Of a DNA stretch of 50,097 nucleotides, positions 38,101 through 46,568 are shown in pieces. The notes beneath the pieces are model-generated. The model was not told where the DNA came from and made no database searches. It worked only from the letters and a program-made list of their open reading frames with translations. The stretch is from NCBI RefSeq assembly GCF_026929975.1, contig NZ_JANHOK010000006.1:1-50097 (forward strand), read 5' to 3'. Every line of letters starts with the position of its first letter. Position 1 is the first letter of the stretch. Origin of the DNA: Bartonella sp. F02 (GTDB lineage: Bacteria; Pseudomonadota; Alphaproteobacteria; Rhizobiales; Rhizobiaceae). A program made the translations under genes and the position numbers.

Positions 38101-38274
38101 GGTATTCCATTGGTGTTAGCAAAAGGTGCTGGTGCAGAAGCGCGGATAGCTTTAGGCTGGGTTATCGTTGGAGGTTTGGGGTTAGCAACCATCTTCACTC
38201 TTTACGTCACGCCAGTTGTTTATCTCTTTTTAGGGCGTTTTGTAAAACCGAAGGTAGCAGAAATTACGCTCTGA
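35167..38274 (+). CDS. RND multidrug efflux permease (AcrB/MexF family)
   Basis: 1035 residues with the 12-TM RND layout: TM1 (residues 18-40) followed by a large periplasmic domain, the TM2-TM6 cluster, TM7 near 545 and a second periplasmic loop before TM8-TM12. The proton-relay pair D412-D413 is in GLVVDDAIVVLENIVRW of TM4. Start of the protein (FIRRPVFTFVVNAMIVIAGF) and PVRELPDVDNP-like motif (DVRELPDVDNPVTTIMT) are typical of the group that includes MdtB/C- and MexF-like pumps. It forms a trimer driven by proton flow. Co-transcribed with the adaptor. It seems intact, which suggests use in the host, for example against bile acids or antimicrobial compounds. Confidence 0.92.
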   Translation: MSQEFEGKQLVAQSESSGMIALFIRRPVFTFVVNAMIVIAGFAAWMNVDVRELPDVDNPVTTIMTIFSGASAETIDREITKVIEDAVSHVSGIKTISSTSSFGRSRVVVNFNVGVDLNIAASDIRDAISRISRSLPKDADQPLIIKADSNAAAMMYLVVTSPTMSIEDLTTIVNDQIVDVLSSIDGVGDVQIDSAHTKIFQVDIDQIKLASYGLTVADISRVLSDMNTDIPVGSLDNFKQTLIVRATARLTTPEDFEQIILKPHVHVGDVAQVTLSPDIEKVILRVNGKTGIGLGIVRKAQSNTLDISKGVRTALDNLKTILPSSVHVGIISDDAIFIKSALHEVEIALVIAVLSVVLVIFLFLKDFRVTLIPALSIPVALIGTIAAIYLIGFSLNVLTFLGLVLATGLVVDDAIVVLENIVRWRNMGSNPRQASILGTQEVFFAVLATTLTLITVFIPISFLPGQVGRLFREFGFVLAVAVFLSSIVALTLCPMLAASFLKEHSEDSEEKDYRFSFLYKLGAFLSKNYSYSLHKCLERPWTVVLVSIAFFCLCVGGYMKLQHELTPEEDRAAIALIVSGPQGISTKYLNEQVEKIEESLKPLRDSGEIVNSYSIAGIGGSSNNAFLILLLSPWDKRSRSQQEIVKDINAKIRSFSAVLAFVAQGNSLGIRGTSQGLQFAILGDSYAKLQSTADELVRALKANSHFVRPRLTSDATQPQFFIDINREKASDLGIDITNLGNTLQAMLDGRKIGSVYINDHSYDVKLTSRNNPIRDSADLGNIVLKSKDNKYVPLSVIAELHEKAIAPQLNREQRMHAVVLSANLAPGVTLGTAYQTMQKIASPLLPEGNYIIPLGEAATLGETSSSIMVVFGVAFVIILLVLAAQFESFISGFIIIATVPLGLGCAVVAMLLSGVSLNIYSQIGLILLIGIMAKNGILIVEFADQLRAQGKNVREAIEEAAIIRLRPVCMTMLCAILGGIPLVLAKGAGAEARIALGWVIVGGLGLATIFTLYVTPVVYLFLGRFVKPKVAEITL

Positions 38275-38477
38275 ATGGAAAGGTTTAATCAAATCTAGTG
38301 ATAAAATAGAAGAGTATAATTGTTTCAACTGCTGTTAAACAGAATATTTGTGGGATCGTTTTTGTAGTTTCTCTCTTTATTTTTACTATTTTATCGTATG
38401 TACGACTAGTAAAACATATTTGGAATAAAAGTCGCTTTTTACTGTGTCATCCTTGATGTTTAAATTTTATTGTTAAT

Positions 38478-38498
38478 GATTATTGATTATTGATTATT
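38478..38498 (+). repeat. Three tandem heptamers GATTATT before the pgi ribosome site
   Basis: GATTATT occurs three times without interruption, ending directly at the Shine-Dalgarno GAGGA (38499-38503) of pgi. Heptamer arrays can change copy number by slippage; here this would alter the 5' leader, not the SD-to-ATG spacing. Confidence 0.6.
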
Positions 38499-38509
38499 GA
38501 GGATAATTT

Positions 38510-40159
38510 ATGGTTCGTAATAAAAAGGTCTTTGAAGCAACTTTGAAGGCTTTAAAAGCGCATGCTATACAAGATGGGGTTTATGACATTCGCCGACATT
38601 TTGTAGAAGATGAACAGCGCTTTTCCAAATTTTCTTTAAGACTTGATGATTTTCTTCTCGACTTTTCAAAGTGTGGTGTGACATTTCATACGTTAAAACT
38701 TTTAGATAATTTGGCAATTGCAGCAGATGTATTAGGCAGGCGTGAAGAGATGTTTGCCGGTAAACCTATTAATACAATTGAAAAACGTTCTGTTCTTCAT
38801 GTTGCATTGCGTTTATCTGCAGATGAAGTTTTTATGTTGGGTGAGCGTAATATTGTTCAAGATATTCAAGCTGTCCTTGCTCATATGGAAAATTTTTCTG
38901 AAATGGTTCGTCATGGTAATTATAAGGGACATAGTGGTCAACGGATTACTGATATTGTCAATGTTGGTATTGGTGGTTCGGATCTTGGACCTGCGATGGT
39001 TACAAGTGCTTTAAAATCTTATCATGATGGTCCACGTTGTTATTTTGTTTCTAATGTAGACAGTGCCCATATTTCTGATATTCTCGCAAATTTAAATCCA
39101 GAAACGACACTTTTTATCATTTCTTCTAAAACTTTTACAACGGCAGAGACTATGACGAACGCTTTGGTTGCTCGTCAATGGATTCATTCAAGTTTAGGAG
39201 AGGAGGCTATTAGTACACATTTTGTTGCTGTTTCAAGTGCAATTGATAAAGCATTAGAGTTTGGTATAAGCTCTTCAAAAGTTTTTAAATTATGGGATTG
39301 GATAGGAGGCCGTTATTCAATTTGGTCAGCAATCGGTCTTGCTGTTATGTTAGCGATTGGTAGCAAAAATTTCCGCTTGTTTCTTGAGGGTGCTCAGAAA
39401 ATGGATCAACATTTTAAAAATGCACCTTTGCATGAAAATATTCCTATCCGACTAGCACTTTTAGGTTTTTGGCATCGTGTTATTTGTGGTTATTCATCAC
39501 GTGCTGTTATTCCTTATGCCCAGCGTTTAATTCGCTTTCCTTCTTATTTGCAACAACTTGATATGGAGTCCAATGGTAAACAAGTTTCGTTAGATGGTAA
39601 ACCAATTACATTTTCTAGTTGTCCAGTTGTTTGGGGAGACACAGGAACAAATGGACAGCATGCTTTCTTTCAACTTTTACATCAAGGAACAGACATTATT
39701 CCTGTAGAATTTATTGTATTTGTAAAAGGACATGAACAAAATTTACATCATATGCATGATATGCTAGTAGCTAATTGTTTGGCACAGTCAAGGGCTTTGA
39801 TGACAGGTCGTAATTTTGAAGATGTGCAACGTATTATCATCAAAAATGGAATGAATAAAAATGAAGCGAGTAATTTAGCGCTTCATAAAAGTTTTCAAGG
39901 AAATCGGCCTAATATTATTCTTATTCAGGATTTGTTGACCCCTTTTTCTCTTGGTCGTTTAATTGCACTTTATGAGCACAGAGTTTTTGTTGAAGGTGTC
40001 TTGATGAATATTAATTCGTTTGATCAATGGGGTGTTGAGCTTGGTAAAGAATTAGCAGATGAATTATTATTAGCCATACATAGAAAAAATAAAAAGAATA
40101 ATTATGATAGTTCAACATTGGGGTTATTAGAGCATATTCAGGAAAGGCGTATGAAATAA
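38510..40159 (+). CDS. pgi: Glucose-6-phosphate isomerase
   Basis: 549 residues. Interconverts glucose-6-P and fructose-6-P in glycolysis and gluconeogenesis. Family motifs: ITDIVNVGIGGSDLGPAMVT, FIISSKTFTTAETMTNA, VGGRYS-type segment WDWIGGRYSIWSAIGL, the active-site QLDMESNGKQV and TPFSLGRLIALYEHRVFVEG at the C-terminus. Length is normal. GAGGA lies seven bases before ATG 38510. It stands alone between the efflux operon and tRNA-Ser(CGA). An intact pgi in a reduced genome suggests that hexose phosphate metabolism, at least for envelope sugars, is kept. Confidence 0.97.
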   Translation: MVRNKKVFEATLKALKAHAIQDGVYDIRRHFVEDEQRFSKFSLRLDDFLLDFSKCGVTFHTLKLLDNLAIAADVLGRREEMFAGKPINTIEKRSVLHVALRLSADEVFMLGERNIVQDIQAVLAHMENFSEMVRHGNYKGHSGQRITDIVNVGIGGSDLGPAMVTSALKSYHDGPRCYFVSNVDSAHISDILANLNPETTLFIISSKTFTTAETMTNALVARQWIHSSLGEEAISTHFVAVSSAIDKALEFGISSSKVFKLWDWIGGRYSIWSAIGLAVMLAIGSKNFRLFLEGAQKMDQHFKNAPLHENIPIRLALLGFWHRVICGYSSRAVIPYAQRLIRFPSYLQQLDMESNGKQVSLDGKPITFSSCPVVWGDTGTNGQHAFFQLLHQGTDIIPVEFIVFVKGHEQNLHHMHDMLVANCLAQSRALMTGRNFEDVQRIIIKNGMNKNEASNLALHKSFQGNRPNIILIQDLLTPFSLGRLIALYEHRVFVEGVLMNINSFDQWGVELGKELADELLLAIHRKNKKNNYDSSTLGLLEHIQERRMK

Positions 40160-40193
40160 AAATATTCTTATCATATTATTTTCATTGAAATTT

Positions 40194-40283
40194 TGGCGGA
40201 GAGAGAGGGATTTGAACCCCCGATAGAGTTTCCTCTATGCCGCATTTCGAGTGCGGTGCTTTCAACCACTCAGCCATCTCTCC
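40194..40283 (-). tRNA. tRNA-Ser (CGA)
   Basis: 90 bases on the minus strand, with acceptor GGAGAGA/TCTCTCC, anticodon loop CTCGAAA (CGA), a long variable arm (ATAGAGGAAACTCTAT) typical of class II tRNAs, T loop TTCAAAT and encoded CCA. Confidence 0.95.
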
Positions 40284-40574
40284 TTATATAAAAAGTACAA
40301 TAAATTTTTTTACTCTTTGAATACATTATTGCGGCTAGATACTCTTCAATTGCTTTGAGTACAATACTTTTTTCATTATTTGTTGGATTTTATTGACAGA
40401 GGATAGAAATTTCGTCATACACGTAATTTATAAGCGCGGATAGATCTAGCGCATATTTTTGTTTGGGGAGATGTTTTCTAACTTCTTTTAAATTTGTTAC
40501 GACTGATAAAAAGCAGCCTATTTTTCTTTAAAACAAAAGTTGAATAAGAGCTGGATCGAATGAAAGGATAAAAA

Positions 40575-40997
40575 ATGTTCGCAGTCATTAAAACAGGTGG
40601 TAAGCAATATCGTGTTGTTGCAGATCAGTTGCTAAAAGTCGAAAAAATAGTTGGCAATACCGGTGATGTTGTTGAGTTCAGTGATGTATTGATGATTGGA
40701 GAAGGAGATAATACGGTTGTTGGTACACCCGTTGTTTCTGATGCCTTAGTTACAGCTGAAATTGTAGGACAGGGGCGTGCACGTAAGGTTATCGCGTTTA
40801 AAAAACGTCGCCGTCAAAATTCAAAACGTACGCGTGGCCATCGTCAAGAAATAACGACACTGCGTATTTTAGAAGTTTTAACAGGTGGTAAAAAGCCTAA
40901 AAAAGCAGTAGGACAAAAGGAAATAAAAGAAACTCCTTCTCTTAAGAGAACTACTGTAAAAACTTCTGAAAAAAATGAAGAAAAAATTGAGTCGTAA
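40575..40997 (+). CDS. rplU: 50S ribosomal protein L21
   Basis: 140 residues. The first 103 are a standard L21 ([53 protein letters not shown]), which binds 23S rRNA. The last 37 form a Lys/Glu-rich extension absent from E. coli L21 but common in Rhizobiales. AAAGGAT precedes the ATG. It is followed 50 bases later by rpmA, the usual pairing. Upstream, 40284-40574 holds the operon's leader and promoter, without a gene. Confidence 0.96.
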   Translation: MFAVIKTGGKQYRVVADQLLKVEKIVGNTGDVVEFSDVLMIGEGDNTVVGTPVVSDALVTAEIVGQGRARKVIAFKKRRRQNSKRTRGHRQEITTLRILEVLTGGKKPKKAVGQKEIKETPSLKRTTVKTSEKNEEKIES

Positions 40998-41047
40998 AAA
41001 GAATAACTGTGACGTTAGAGAGTCAGAAAAATTAAAGGAGAACATCC

Positions 41048-41317
41048 ATGGCACATAAAAAAGCTGGTGGTTCCTCACGGAATGGACGTGATTCGGAATC
41101 GAAACGTCTTGGTGTAAAGAAATTTGGTGGTGAAGCTGTTATCGCTGGAAATATCATTGTTCGTCAGCGGGGAACGCGTTGGCATCCTGGAAACAATGTT
41201 GGTATTGGAAAAGATCATACTCTTTTTGCACTTTCTGCAGGCACGGTTTCTTTTTATAGAAAGGAGAGAAATCGCTCTTATGTTGCAGTTATTCCTACAG
41301 AGGAAGCAGCGAAGTAA
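41048..41317 (+). CDS. rpmA: 50S ribosomal protein L27
   Basis: 89 residues starting [20 protein letters not shown], the conserved N-terminus that reaches into the peptidyl-transferase centre, followed by [20 protein letters not shown]. There is no Firmicutes-type pre-sequence. AAGGAG stands nine bases before ATG. It is second in the rplU-rpmA operon, with a clear terminator behind. The obgE gene that often follows is not seen in the next 10 kb. Confidence 0.97.
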   Translation: MAHKKAGGSSRNGRDSESKRLGVKKFGGEAVIAGNIIVRQRGTRWHPGNNVGIGKDHTLFALSAGTVSFYRKERNRSYVAVIPTEEAAK

Positions 41318-41377
41318 GATAGATATTTGAGAAAAATAAAGCTCTATGATATCTAGGTTTTGAAGTTTTTTGTATTC

Positions 41378-41409
41378 AAAAAGAAAGATAGGGATCTGTC
41401 TTTCTTTTT
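41378..41409 (+). terminator. Terminator of rplU-rpmA
   Basis: AAAAAGAAAGA (41378-41388) pairs with TCTTTCTTTTT (41399-41409) over a ten-base loop, followed by more T residues, 60 bases after rpmA. Confidence 0.75.
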
Positions 41410-41925
41410 TCTTTTTGAAAAGAAGATAATAGATATTCAGAATATTGTGTAAATACATGAATTTTAGATTGTATGTTTTAAATAATCTAACATTTATCAT
41501 CAATTTTCTTTATACTAAGTCGGTATAATAGTGGTTTTGTCAGAAATTGCGATATTACAGAATAATCGCAATGTTATGGAAAAAGGAAAAGAGTTTTTTA
41601 TACGTGAAAATTTATGAAGTGTATTCTTCAGTGCATTGATGCAACGTTTTTACGGCATTTATAAGTGATTACTTTGAGCGTAAATTATGAATTGATTAGT
41701 GCTGACTATAGTTTATAATGATTATGATCTATTTTTTTTGATACTTGAGTGATATTCAATAAGTTCATTTTGATGTTTGAAGATATCAAATAAAATTTTA
41801 AAAGATTTGAAAAGGTTATTTTAATTTTTGGTTCTGTTTACAAAGAAAATTGTTTTTTGAGTTTTTAATTGTAGAATTTAAACTTGCTTGTTGTCTTTTT
41901 CTGCGTATAGTGTGAGAACTTTCTT
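41410..41925. other. Spacer rpmA / tRNA-Ser
   Basis: About 515 AT-rich bases with no gene. An 8-bp inverted repeat, ATTGCGAT (41546-41553) with ATCGCAAT (41565-41572), is the only structure noted; its role is unknown. Confidence 0.4.
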
Positions 41926-42015
41926 GGAGAGGTGGCCGAGTGGTTGAAGGCGCACGCCTGGAACGCGTGTATACAGGAAACTGTATCGAGGGTTCGAATC
42001 CCTCTCTCTCCGCCA
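41926..42015 (+). tRNA. tRNA-Ser (GGA)
   Basis: 90 bases. Acceptor GGAGAGG with CTCTCTCC region, anticodon loop CTGGAAC (GGA), long variable arm (TATACAGGAAACTGTAT), T loop TTCGAAT and encoded CCA. The 3' end borders a region of broken and unrecognised genes, so it may be an integration site. Confidence 0.95.
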
Positions 42016-42160
42016 TAGACTTTTTCATATGCCCCAGATGGCATAACGCCATAACGCTAGAAGATTAGCCTTTACAGTCTTTGTGGTATTTGTAATTGAC
42101 TTGCTCTCTATAAAAAACCTCGTTTTTCTCTAATTTTTCCCTATATATGGCTTTTTTCTG

Positions 42161-42199
42161 AAAAACGCCGTACTTGGAAAAGTGAAGTACGGCGTTTTT
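42161..42199. terminator. Strong 15-bp hairpin, bidirectional terminator
   Basis: AAAAACGCCGTACTT (42161-42175) pairs perfectly with AAGTACGGCGTTTTT (42185-42199) over a nine-base loop. The A and T tracts serve both strands: plus-strand readthrough from tRNA-Ser and the minus-strand island operon. Confidence 0.9.
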
Positions 42200-42261
42200 A
42201 GTCATGGAAATTCAATGAGTTAAAAATTGACCGGTTCGCACTAGTCTATGCTTGGTATTGT

Positions 42262-42402
42262 TTACTGCTTAATACCATCGATCCAACTATTAAAATCACA
42301 ATTTGTATCTTGGCTGATCATTAAAATTGGCTGATATTCACGTGTTTTGTTCTTGTAAAGAATTGTTTTCTTCAAGATCGAAACACTGCTTAAGTGGCTT
42401 AC
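42262..42402 (-). pseudogene. Possible C-terminal gene remnant
   Basis: A 46-codon open stretch on the minus strand without a start codon reads KKTILYKNKTREYQPILMIS followed by QDTNCDFNSWIDGIKQ and stop at 42262-42264. The composition looks like real protein, not random AT-rich translation, and it ends just before the strong terminator. I read it as the tail of a lost gene downstream of the two-gene unit. No family recognised. Confidence 0.3.
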
Positions 42403-42459
42403 TTAGCAAAGTCGCTTATTTTTATCTTTTTCTAACAGAAAAGAGATGTTTAGAGTCAC

Positions 42460-43290
42460 TTATGAAAATATGTCAATAATTATATGGAATATCTTATCAA
42501 GAAGATCATATTTGTTGAAAATATACCCGACAATTATCCAGATAATTGGCATGACAATTTTCGAGAAAAATAACTTTAGGGCTGAAACAATTATATCAAC
42601 AATAATTTTGAAATATGTTTTTTTAAGCTTGGTAGATTTTGATATAGCTATTTCAGACCAGTCAGTAATGATGGTTTTGGCACTATCTTTGGTTATGGCT
42701 TTACCTGTAGCGTCAACACTGAGTACATCATTAATCTCCAAGAGTTTATATTGATGTTTGTTGCTCGTATTATAACTGTTTTGATTGATTATGCTTTTGG
42801 TGGGTACAATCAAAACAAAAGGGTTCTCCTCTGTCATACGGAGATGATTGACGATTTTCTCAAGTTGAGAAGAGTCGTTCCCCAAGAAACAATAAACCGA
42901 GAATTTGTACGCAGCGTGTGGATTTAAGGAGCCTAACTTCCAAAGAGAAAATTGTTCTTTGATCTGTTCAAGTTGTTCTGTGAAACCAATGGATGCAGCA
43001 ATTTTTGTTGCCAGTTCTTTATGATTAATTTGATATATCGCTAGCTCAGATATATGCAGTTTGCGTTTGTCGCATGCTCCTATTTCCGATGTGCAAACTC
43101 CGACAATATCTTGAGTGCTATGATGCACGACCTTCATATAATTACTACATTGATTGCATGGAATGTTTTCTGCTTGTTTGGTGGTCTGTTCGAGTAGATT
43201 TTCCGGAAAGTTCTGCCATTCGGCCTTTACTCCCTTTCCATTAGGTAGTTGGGTTAATCTATACCATGGTGACATTTGAGACAGCGTCAT
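42460..43290 (-). CDS. Unknown protein with four-Cys motif and C-terminal membrane segment (276 aa)
   Basis: The start ATG at 43288-43290 lies inside the end of the upstream 407-residue gene (32-base overlap), so translation is probably coupled; an in-frame ATG at 43275 is an alternative. Residues C45-x2-C48, C66 and C73 could form a small zinc-binding module. A central domain of about residues 125-195 follows (AAYKFSVYCFLGNDSSQLEK; NPFVLIVPTKSIINQ). Residues 226-257 are strongly hydrophobic (IIVDIIVSALKLFF; VMPIIWIIVGYIF), with another amphipathic hydrophobic stretch to the end, so the C-terminus is membrane-bound. I recognise no family. Such a cytosolic sensor-like part plus membrane end, paired with a larger soluble partner, resembles several phage-defence pairs, but this is inference. 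Confidence 0.7.
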   Translation of the reverse strand: MTLSQMSPWYRLTQLPNGKGVKAEWQNFPENLLEQTTKQAENIPCNQCSNYMKVVHHSTQDIVGVCTSEIGACDKRKLHISELAIYQINHKELATKIAASIGFTEQLEQIKEQFSLWKLGSLNPHAAYKFSVYCFLGNDSSQLEKIVNHLRMTEENPFVLIVPTKSIINQNSYNTSNKHQYKLLEINDVLSVDATGKAITKDSAKTIITDWSEIAISKSTKLKKTYFKIIVDIIVSALKLFFSKIVMPIIWIIVGYIFNKYDLLDKIFHIIIDIFS

Positions 43291-44482
43291 GGTTTTCTTT
43301 ATGTGTTACGGGTGGATTACTCTCTTCTTCTTGCTGTTTGTTAACAAAGCCGCACTTACGCAGCCATGTTTCAATCAAGTGAGAATCCTCCTTTCGATCA
43401 AAGCTAGCCACATTGGGTGGTCGCACCTTGACTGTGCGTGGACGCTTAGCATTATCAAATTTTACAGAAAAGCTAGCCGATACAAGTTCGCCAAAAGTTG
43501 GAAAACTTTTTCCTTTATCTGATAGTGACGCAAAAATATCGCTTGAGCGCAGCGTATTTTTATCATTATAGCGCCCACGGAACTGCAGCTGAATTTCAAT
43601 GAGCTTAATAGTTTCTATACCATCAATATCTATGCAAGCCAAGGCATTCTCACCTTTATCAATAAGTGGTTGTAGAGTGTATTTCTCTTTATTTGGAAAA
43701 TATTTTTTTTGTCCAAACAGATGTTGACTGAATAAATCGAGATACATCATACGCTCTTTTTTCGCGCCAGATTTATTAAAGACTGCTAACTCATTATGAA
43801 CGCAGTCGTAGACAATCACATCATGAAATTCAGGGCGATAGAGGATCGTTTGAGATTTTCCGGATTCAATTTTTCCCTCACGTTTCAACGGCATGCCATG
43901 ACGAATGAGAAAATAAGTTTTGTTTTCATCTTCAGCTTTGCCAGTGATGATACGGCAGCCAGTTCCGCGTTTTTTTTCATAAAACCAAGCATCCATAGAC
44001 TTTTCAAGAGTTCTGATTACTTCATCTTTTGGTAAGGGGAAAATATCAGATGATTTTTGATCTGACTGGAAATATATGAATGACTTTGGCTTTAAAATTA
44101 TGACTTCAGCATGTAGACGCTTCAAGATCTCGGGGTTATGCAGCCAAAGCGCTAAGGCTAAATCAGCCGTTGTTGAGTTCTCAGGGATGTTAAGATTATT
44201 GGCTATAGCTTGTTCGCTAAGTTCTTCAAAATGTTTACTATCAGACATTTCTTGAATAAAGAATAACGCGTCAACAAGGTCGAGATCCATATTTTCTGTT
44301 GGGTTCAGCAAAATTTCGCAGAGGGTTTCATAGTCCAGTTCATTATCTGCATTCAGATTAAAATTAAATCCACGCTCGGTTAGGTAATTTTCATATAGCT
44401 CCAGGAAGGTAATGAGGTTATCTTTATGGATGTTTTTCAAAACATCAGGTTGAGCAAAACGTCGTAAATTATAAGCACTCAT
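43259..44482 (-). CDS. Unknown soluble protein, first gene of two-gene unit (407 aa)
   Basis: ATG at 44480-44482 has a near-perfect Shine-Dalgarno, AAGGAGGAT, eight bases upstream. No signal peptide or membrane helix. The first 130 residues are helical and acidic (LITFLELYENYLTERGFNFN; DLDLVDALFFIQEMSDSKHF). The middle contains basic stretches (YEKKRGTGCRIITGKAE) and a beta-rich part (ALACIDIDGIETIKLIEIQL). The C-terminus has KRPRTVKVRPPNVASFDRKE and ETWLRKCGF. I see no nuclease, NTPase or helix-turn-helix motif that I trust. It overlaps the membrane-ended 276-residue gene, and together they form an operon between tRNA-Ser and a broken helicase. Function unknown. Confidence 0.7.
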   Translation of the reverse strand: MSAYNLRRFAQPDVLKNIHKDNLITFLELYENYLTERGFNFNLNADNELDYETLCEILLNPTENMDLDLVDALFFIQEMSDSKHFEELSEQAIANNLNIPENSTTADLALALWLHNPEILKRLHAEVIILKPKSFIYFQSDQKSSDIFPLPKDEVIRTLEKSMDAWFYEKKRGTGCRIITGKAEDENKTYFLIRHGMPLKREGKIESGKSQTILYRPEFHDVIVYDCVHNELAVFNKSGAKKERMMYLDLFSQHLFGQKKYFPNKEKYTLQPLIDKGENALACIDIDGIETIKLIEIQLQFRGRYNDKNTLRSSDIFASLSDKGKSFPTFGELVSASFSVKFDNAKRPRTVKVRPPNVASFDRKEDSHLIETWLRKCGFVNKQQEEESNPPVTHKENHDAVSNVTMV

Positions 44483-44583
44483 TGTGGGTTATCCTCCTTG
44501 AAGTTTGTTTAGGAGGTCCTCGGTGTTAGCATTCAAATAGATATTGTAAGACCTTCCAACTTATTTAAGTTTATCCTGTTGTT

Positions 44584-44817
44584 TTATAATGATGGATTTT
44601 TGTTTCGAATTTTCCGGACAAAACTCAACATGCCCTCTTGCACAATACTCAGTTGCTTGAGTTTCTCAAACATATTAGATTCTTTCACACTCAATCCTAC
44701 AAAAACCCATGTATCGTAGGTGACATACCTACAGCCTGTTTCAGGTGTGCAATAGTCTGCCAAAGTGTATTTTGTGCGTTTGCCAGTTGTTGCATAGCGT
44801 CTCTTTTTTAATTTTTG
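44584..44817 (-). pseudogene. Probable C-terminal gene remnant upstream of the two-gene unit
   Basis: A 77-codon open stretch on the minus strand without a start codon; it reads RRYATTGKRTKYTLADYCTP, then TYDTWVFVGLSVKESNMFEK and ends VRKIRNKNPSL with stop at 44584-44586. Its composition is protein-like and it ends about 100 bases before the 407-residue gene on the same strand. It may be what is left of a third gene of the same operon, or of an earlier phage gene. No family recognised. Confidence 0.35.
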
Positions 44818-45021
44818 CTAATAGCCTAATTAAATGAAGTTTATGAAATGTACAAGCTTAATTTGATACAATGTATGCAACATTGATTGAATTCATAGTT
44901 TTCTACTCATTTTAGTAAGTAACTCTTTGAGTGGCGCAATAACTTTTAAAGAAGCTTGCTATCTCTAAAACATTATACATGAGCGAGATCGTTGCATTAA
45001 GATAGCCTGTTTATCAGTACT
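44818..45021. other. Short non-coding gap
   Basis: AT-rich gap between the minus-strand remnant and the plus-strand helicase remnant. Nothing identifiable. Confidence 0.4.
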
Positions 45022-45640
45022 AGGTATTTTCCTTGCTTAGACACGTCGCGTATGTACCCAAGTATCTGTCAATTTATTTCTAATGCTTGCTTGACGGCTT
45101 TCGAAAGTATTGTTGAGTGTAGTTTGAACTTGCAAAGCGTTAATTTGCCCAATGAAGGTATTGTGATGATCCCTGTTATACATGAAGGCCGCTCACAAAA
45201 AAGTATCGAGGAAGGTGAAGTGATTAAAGCCCAATATCAAGCTTTGTTTGGGCAAGAGTTCACAGATCATCATGATGGCAAAACGCGTCCAATTGCGCAA
45301 GATGATATTTTTGTCGTCACTCCGTATAATGTGCAGGTCAACTATTTGCGTTCTATCTTCCCAAACAAGGCAAGAGTTTGCACTGTTGATAAGTTTCAAG
45401 GACAAGAAGCTCCTATTGTGTTAATTTCTATGGTGAACATCTAGTGCTGAGGATATGCAGTGCACCATAGAGTTTCTTTATAGCAAAAATCGTCTGAATG
45501 TTGCAATCTCACGTGCCCAATGTTTGGCTGTTGTAGTTATAAATTCTAAGTTACTAGAAATTTTATGCAGCACAGTTGAACAGATGAAGCTAGTCAATAC
45601 ATTTTGCAGGCTGGATGAGTATTCAAAAAAGATAAAATAA
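45022..45640 (+). pseudogene. 3' remnant of superfamily I helicase / RecB-like nuclease
   Basis: The C-terminal helicase core of a Dna2/Upf1-like protein (as in TM0106-type nuclease-helicases): DDIFVVTPYNVQVNYLRSIF, then VDKFQGQEAPIVLISMV (motif V region) and LNVAISRAQCLAVVV (motif VI). Damage is visible at three points. Around 45027-45056 a frame reading GIFLA-stop-TRR shifts into MYPSICQFIS, where RRMHPSICQFIS is expected. At about 45435-45441 one extra base moves TSSAEDM out of frame. The Walker A and nuclease domains are absent. The last open frame ends at 45640. This is a dead fragment of a gene once about 1000 residues long; such enzymes often accompany mobile or defence islands. Confidence 0.7.
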
Positions 45641-46568
45641 AGAAATAAGTAACATTTTTTAATCAATTGATATAAACAAATATCAGAAAAGAATTAGGTG
45701 GTGATGTAAAAATGAAGCGAGCATGATGTTGTTCTAATTGAAAATTCTTAGCTTTATGGTATATTCGTGGTATTTGAAATTGTTGAGCTTACACAAGAGG
45801 AATTCGCAAAAAAAACACGCAAAAAGTACCATGTTTGAACCATTGCATTGATCCGATTAAGAATAAGTGAGAGTTTTAAAATATAATAAAATTTTCTAGT
45901 ATTTTGTTTTTCACTGAAACATTTTTTTGAATGTTGAAATGTTTCTTGTTAGTGAGTGCATGCTGCTTATATCAATGTCAAAAGTTTTCTAGAAAATATT
46001 CAATTTTATCTGGATTTATTATTTCAAATACTGCAACTAACACAAGTTTGATGCTTGGAAATAATTTTCAAAATAGTTGGATATTTTCAAGTAAGTATAA
46101 TGCGAAGTATTATTAACAGGTTTATGAGAGTGCAATAAGAAAGTTTTTTAAAAGGATAGTTTTATAATATTGATCTTCGTAAACTGTATCTTAATCAACA
46201 CTAAAATACACTTTTTTAAAATAAATCAAAAATTTATTAATTTGTGTACTTGCCATTTCATTGATGCGCTTTATCTGAACAATAGTTGAGTTTCAATTGA
46301 GACCGTTTTTATCAAAAAACGAAAACTATTGTTTTATGGAGACATTAAAAAGGTGTGTGATTTTTTCTAAAATTTTTGGAGATAAGAGTGTGTACTCTTC
46401 TCTTGAGGCGCGTATTTTCTCAAAAATTTTAAGATGATACAGTAGTAGCTCTCGGTTTCAAGCAGTTTCCTTTATATTTTTTAGTGATGCGCAAGGGTAA
46501 TTTTTGCGAGGGGTGGTTTAGTGTTGCAATTTTTACCCTATTGTAAGTGTTTGCATTGAGGGTTTTTG
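45641..46568. other. Long spacer before the autotransporter genes
   Basis: About 930 AT-rich bases. Near 45768-45837 a short open stretch (FEIVELTQEEFAKKTRKKYH) may be the tail of a lost gene. A nested hairpin lies at 46278-46333. The rest presumably contains the promoter of the adhesin at 46569; no clear boxes. Confidence 0.4.
46278..46333. other. Nested inverted repeat upstream of short adhesin
   Basis: AACAATAGTT (46278-46287) pairs with AACTATTGTT (46324-46333), and inside it CGTTTTT (46304-46310) pairs with AAAAACG (46315-46321). It may be a terminator or a structured leader; it lies about 240 bases before the adhesin start. Confidence 0.4.

Noticed and set aside
41816..42052. Minus-strand open frame of 78 codons across tRNA-Ser(GGA)
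   Set aside because: It is antisense to the tRNA; the protein-like look comes from the tRNA sequence itself.
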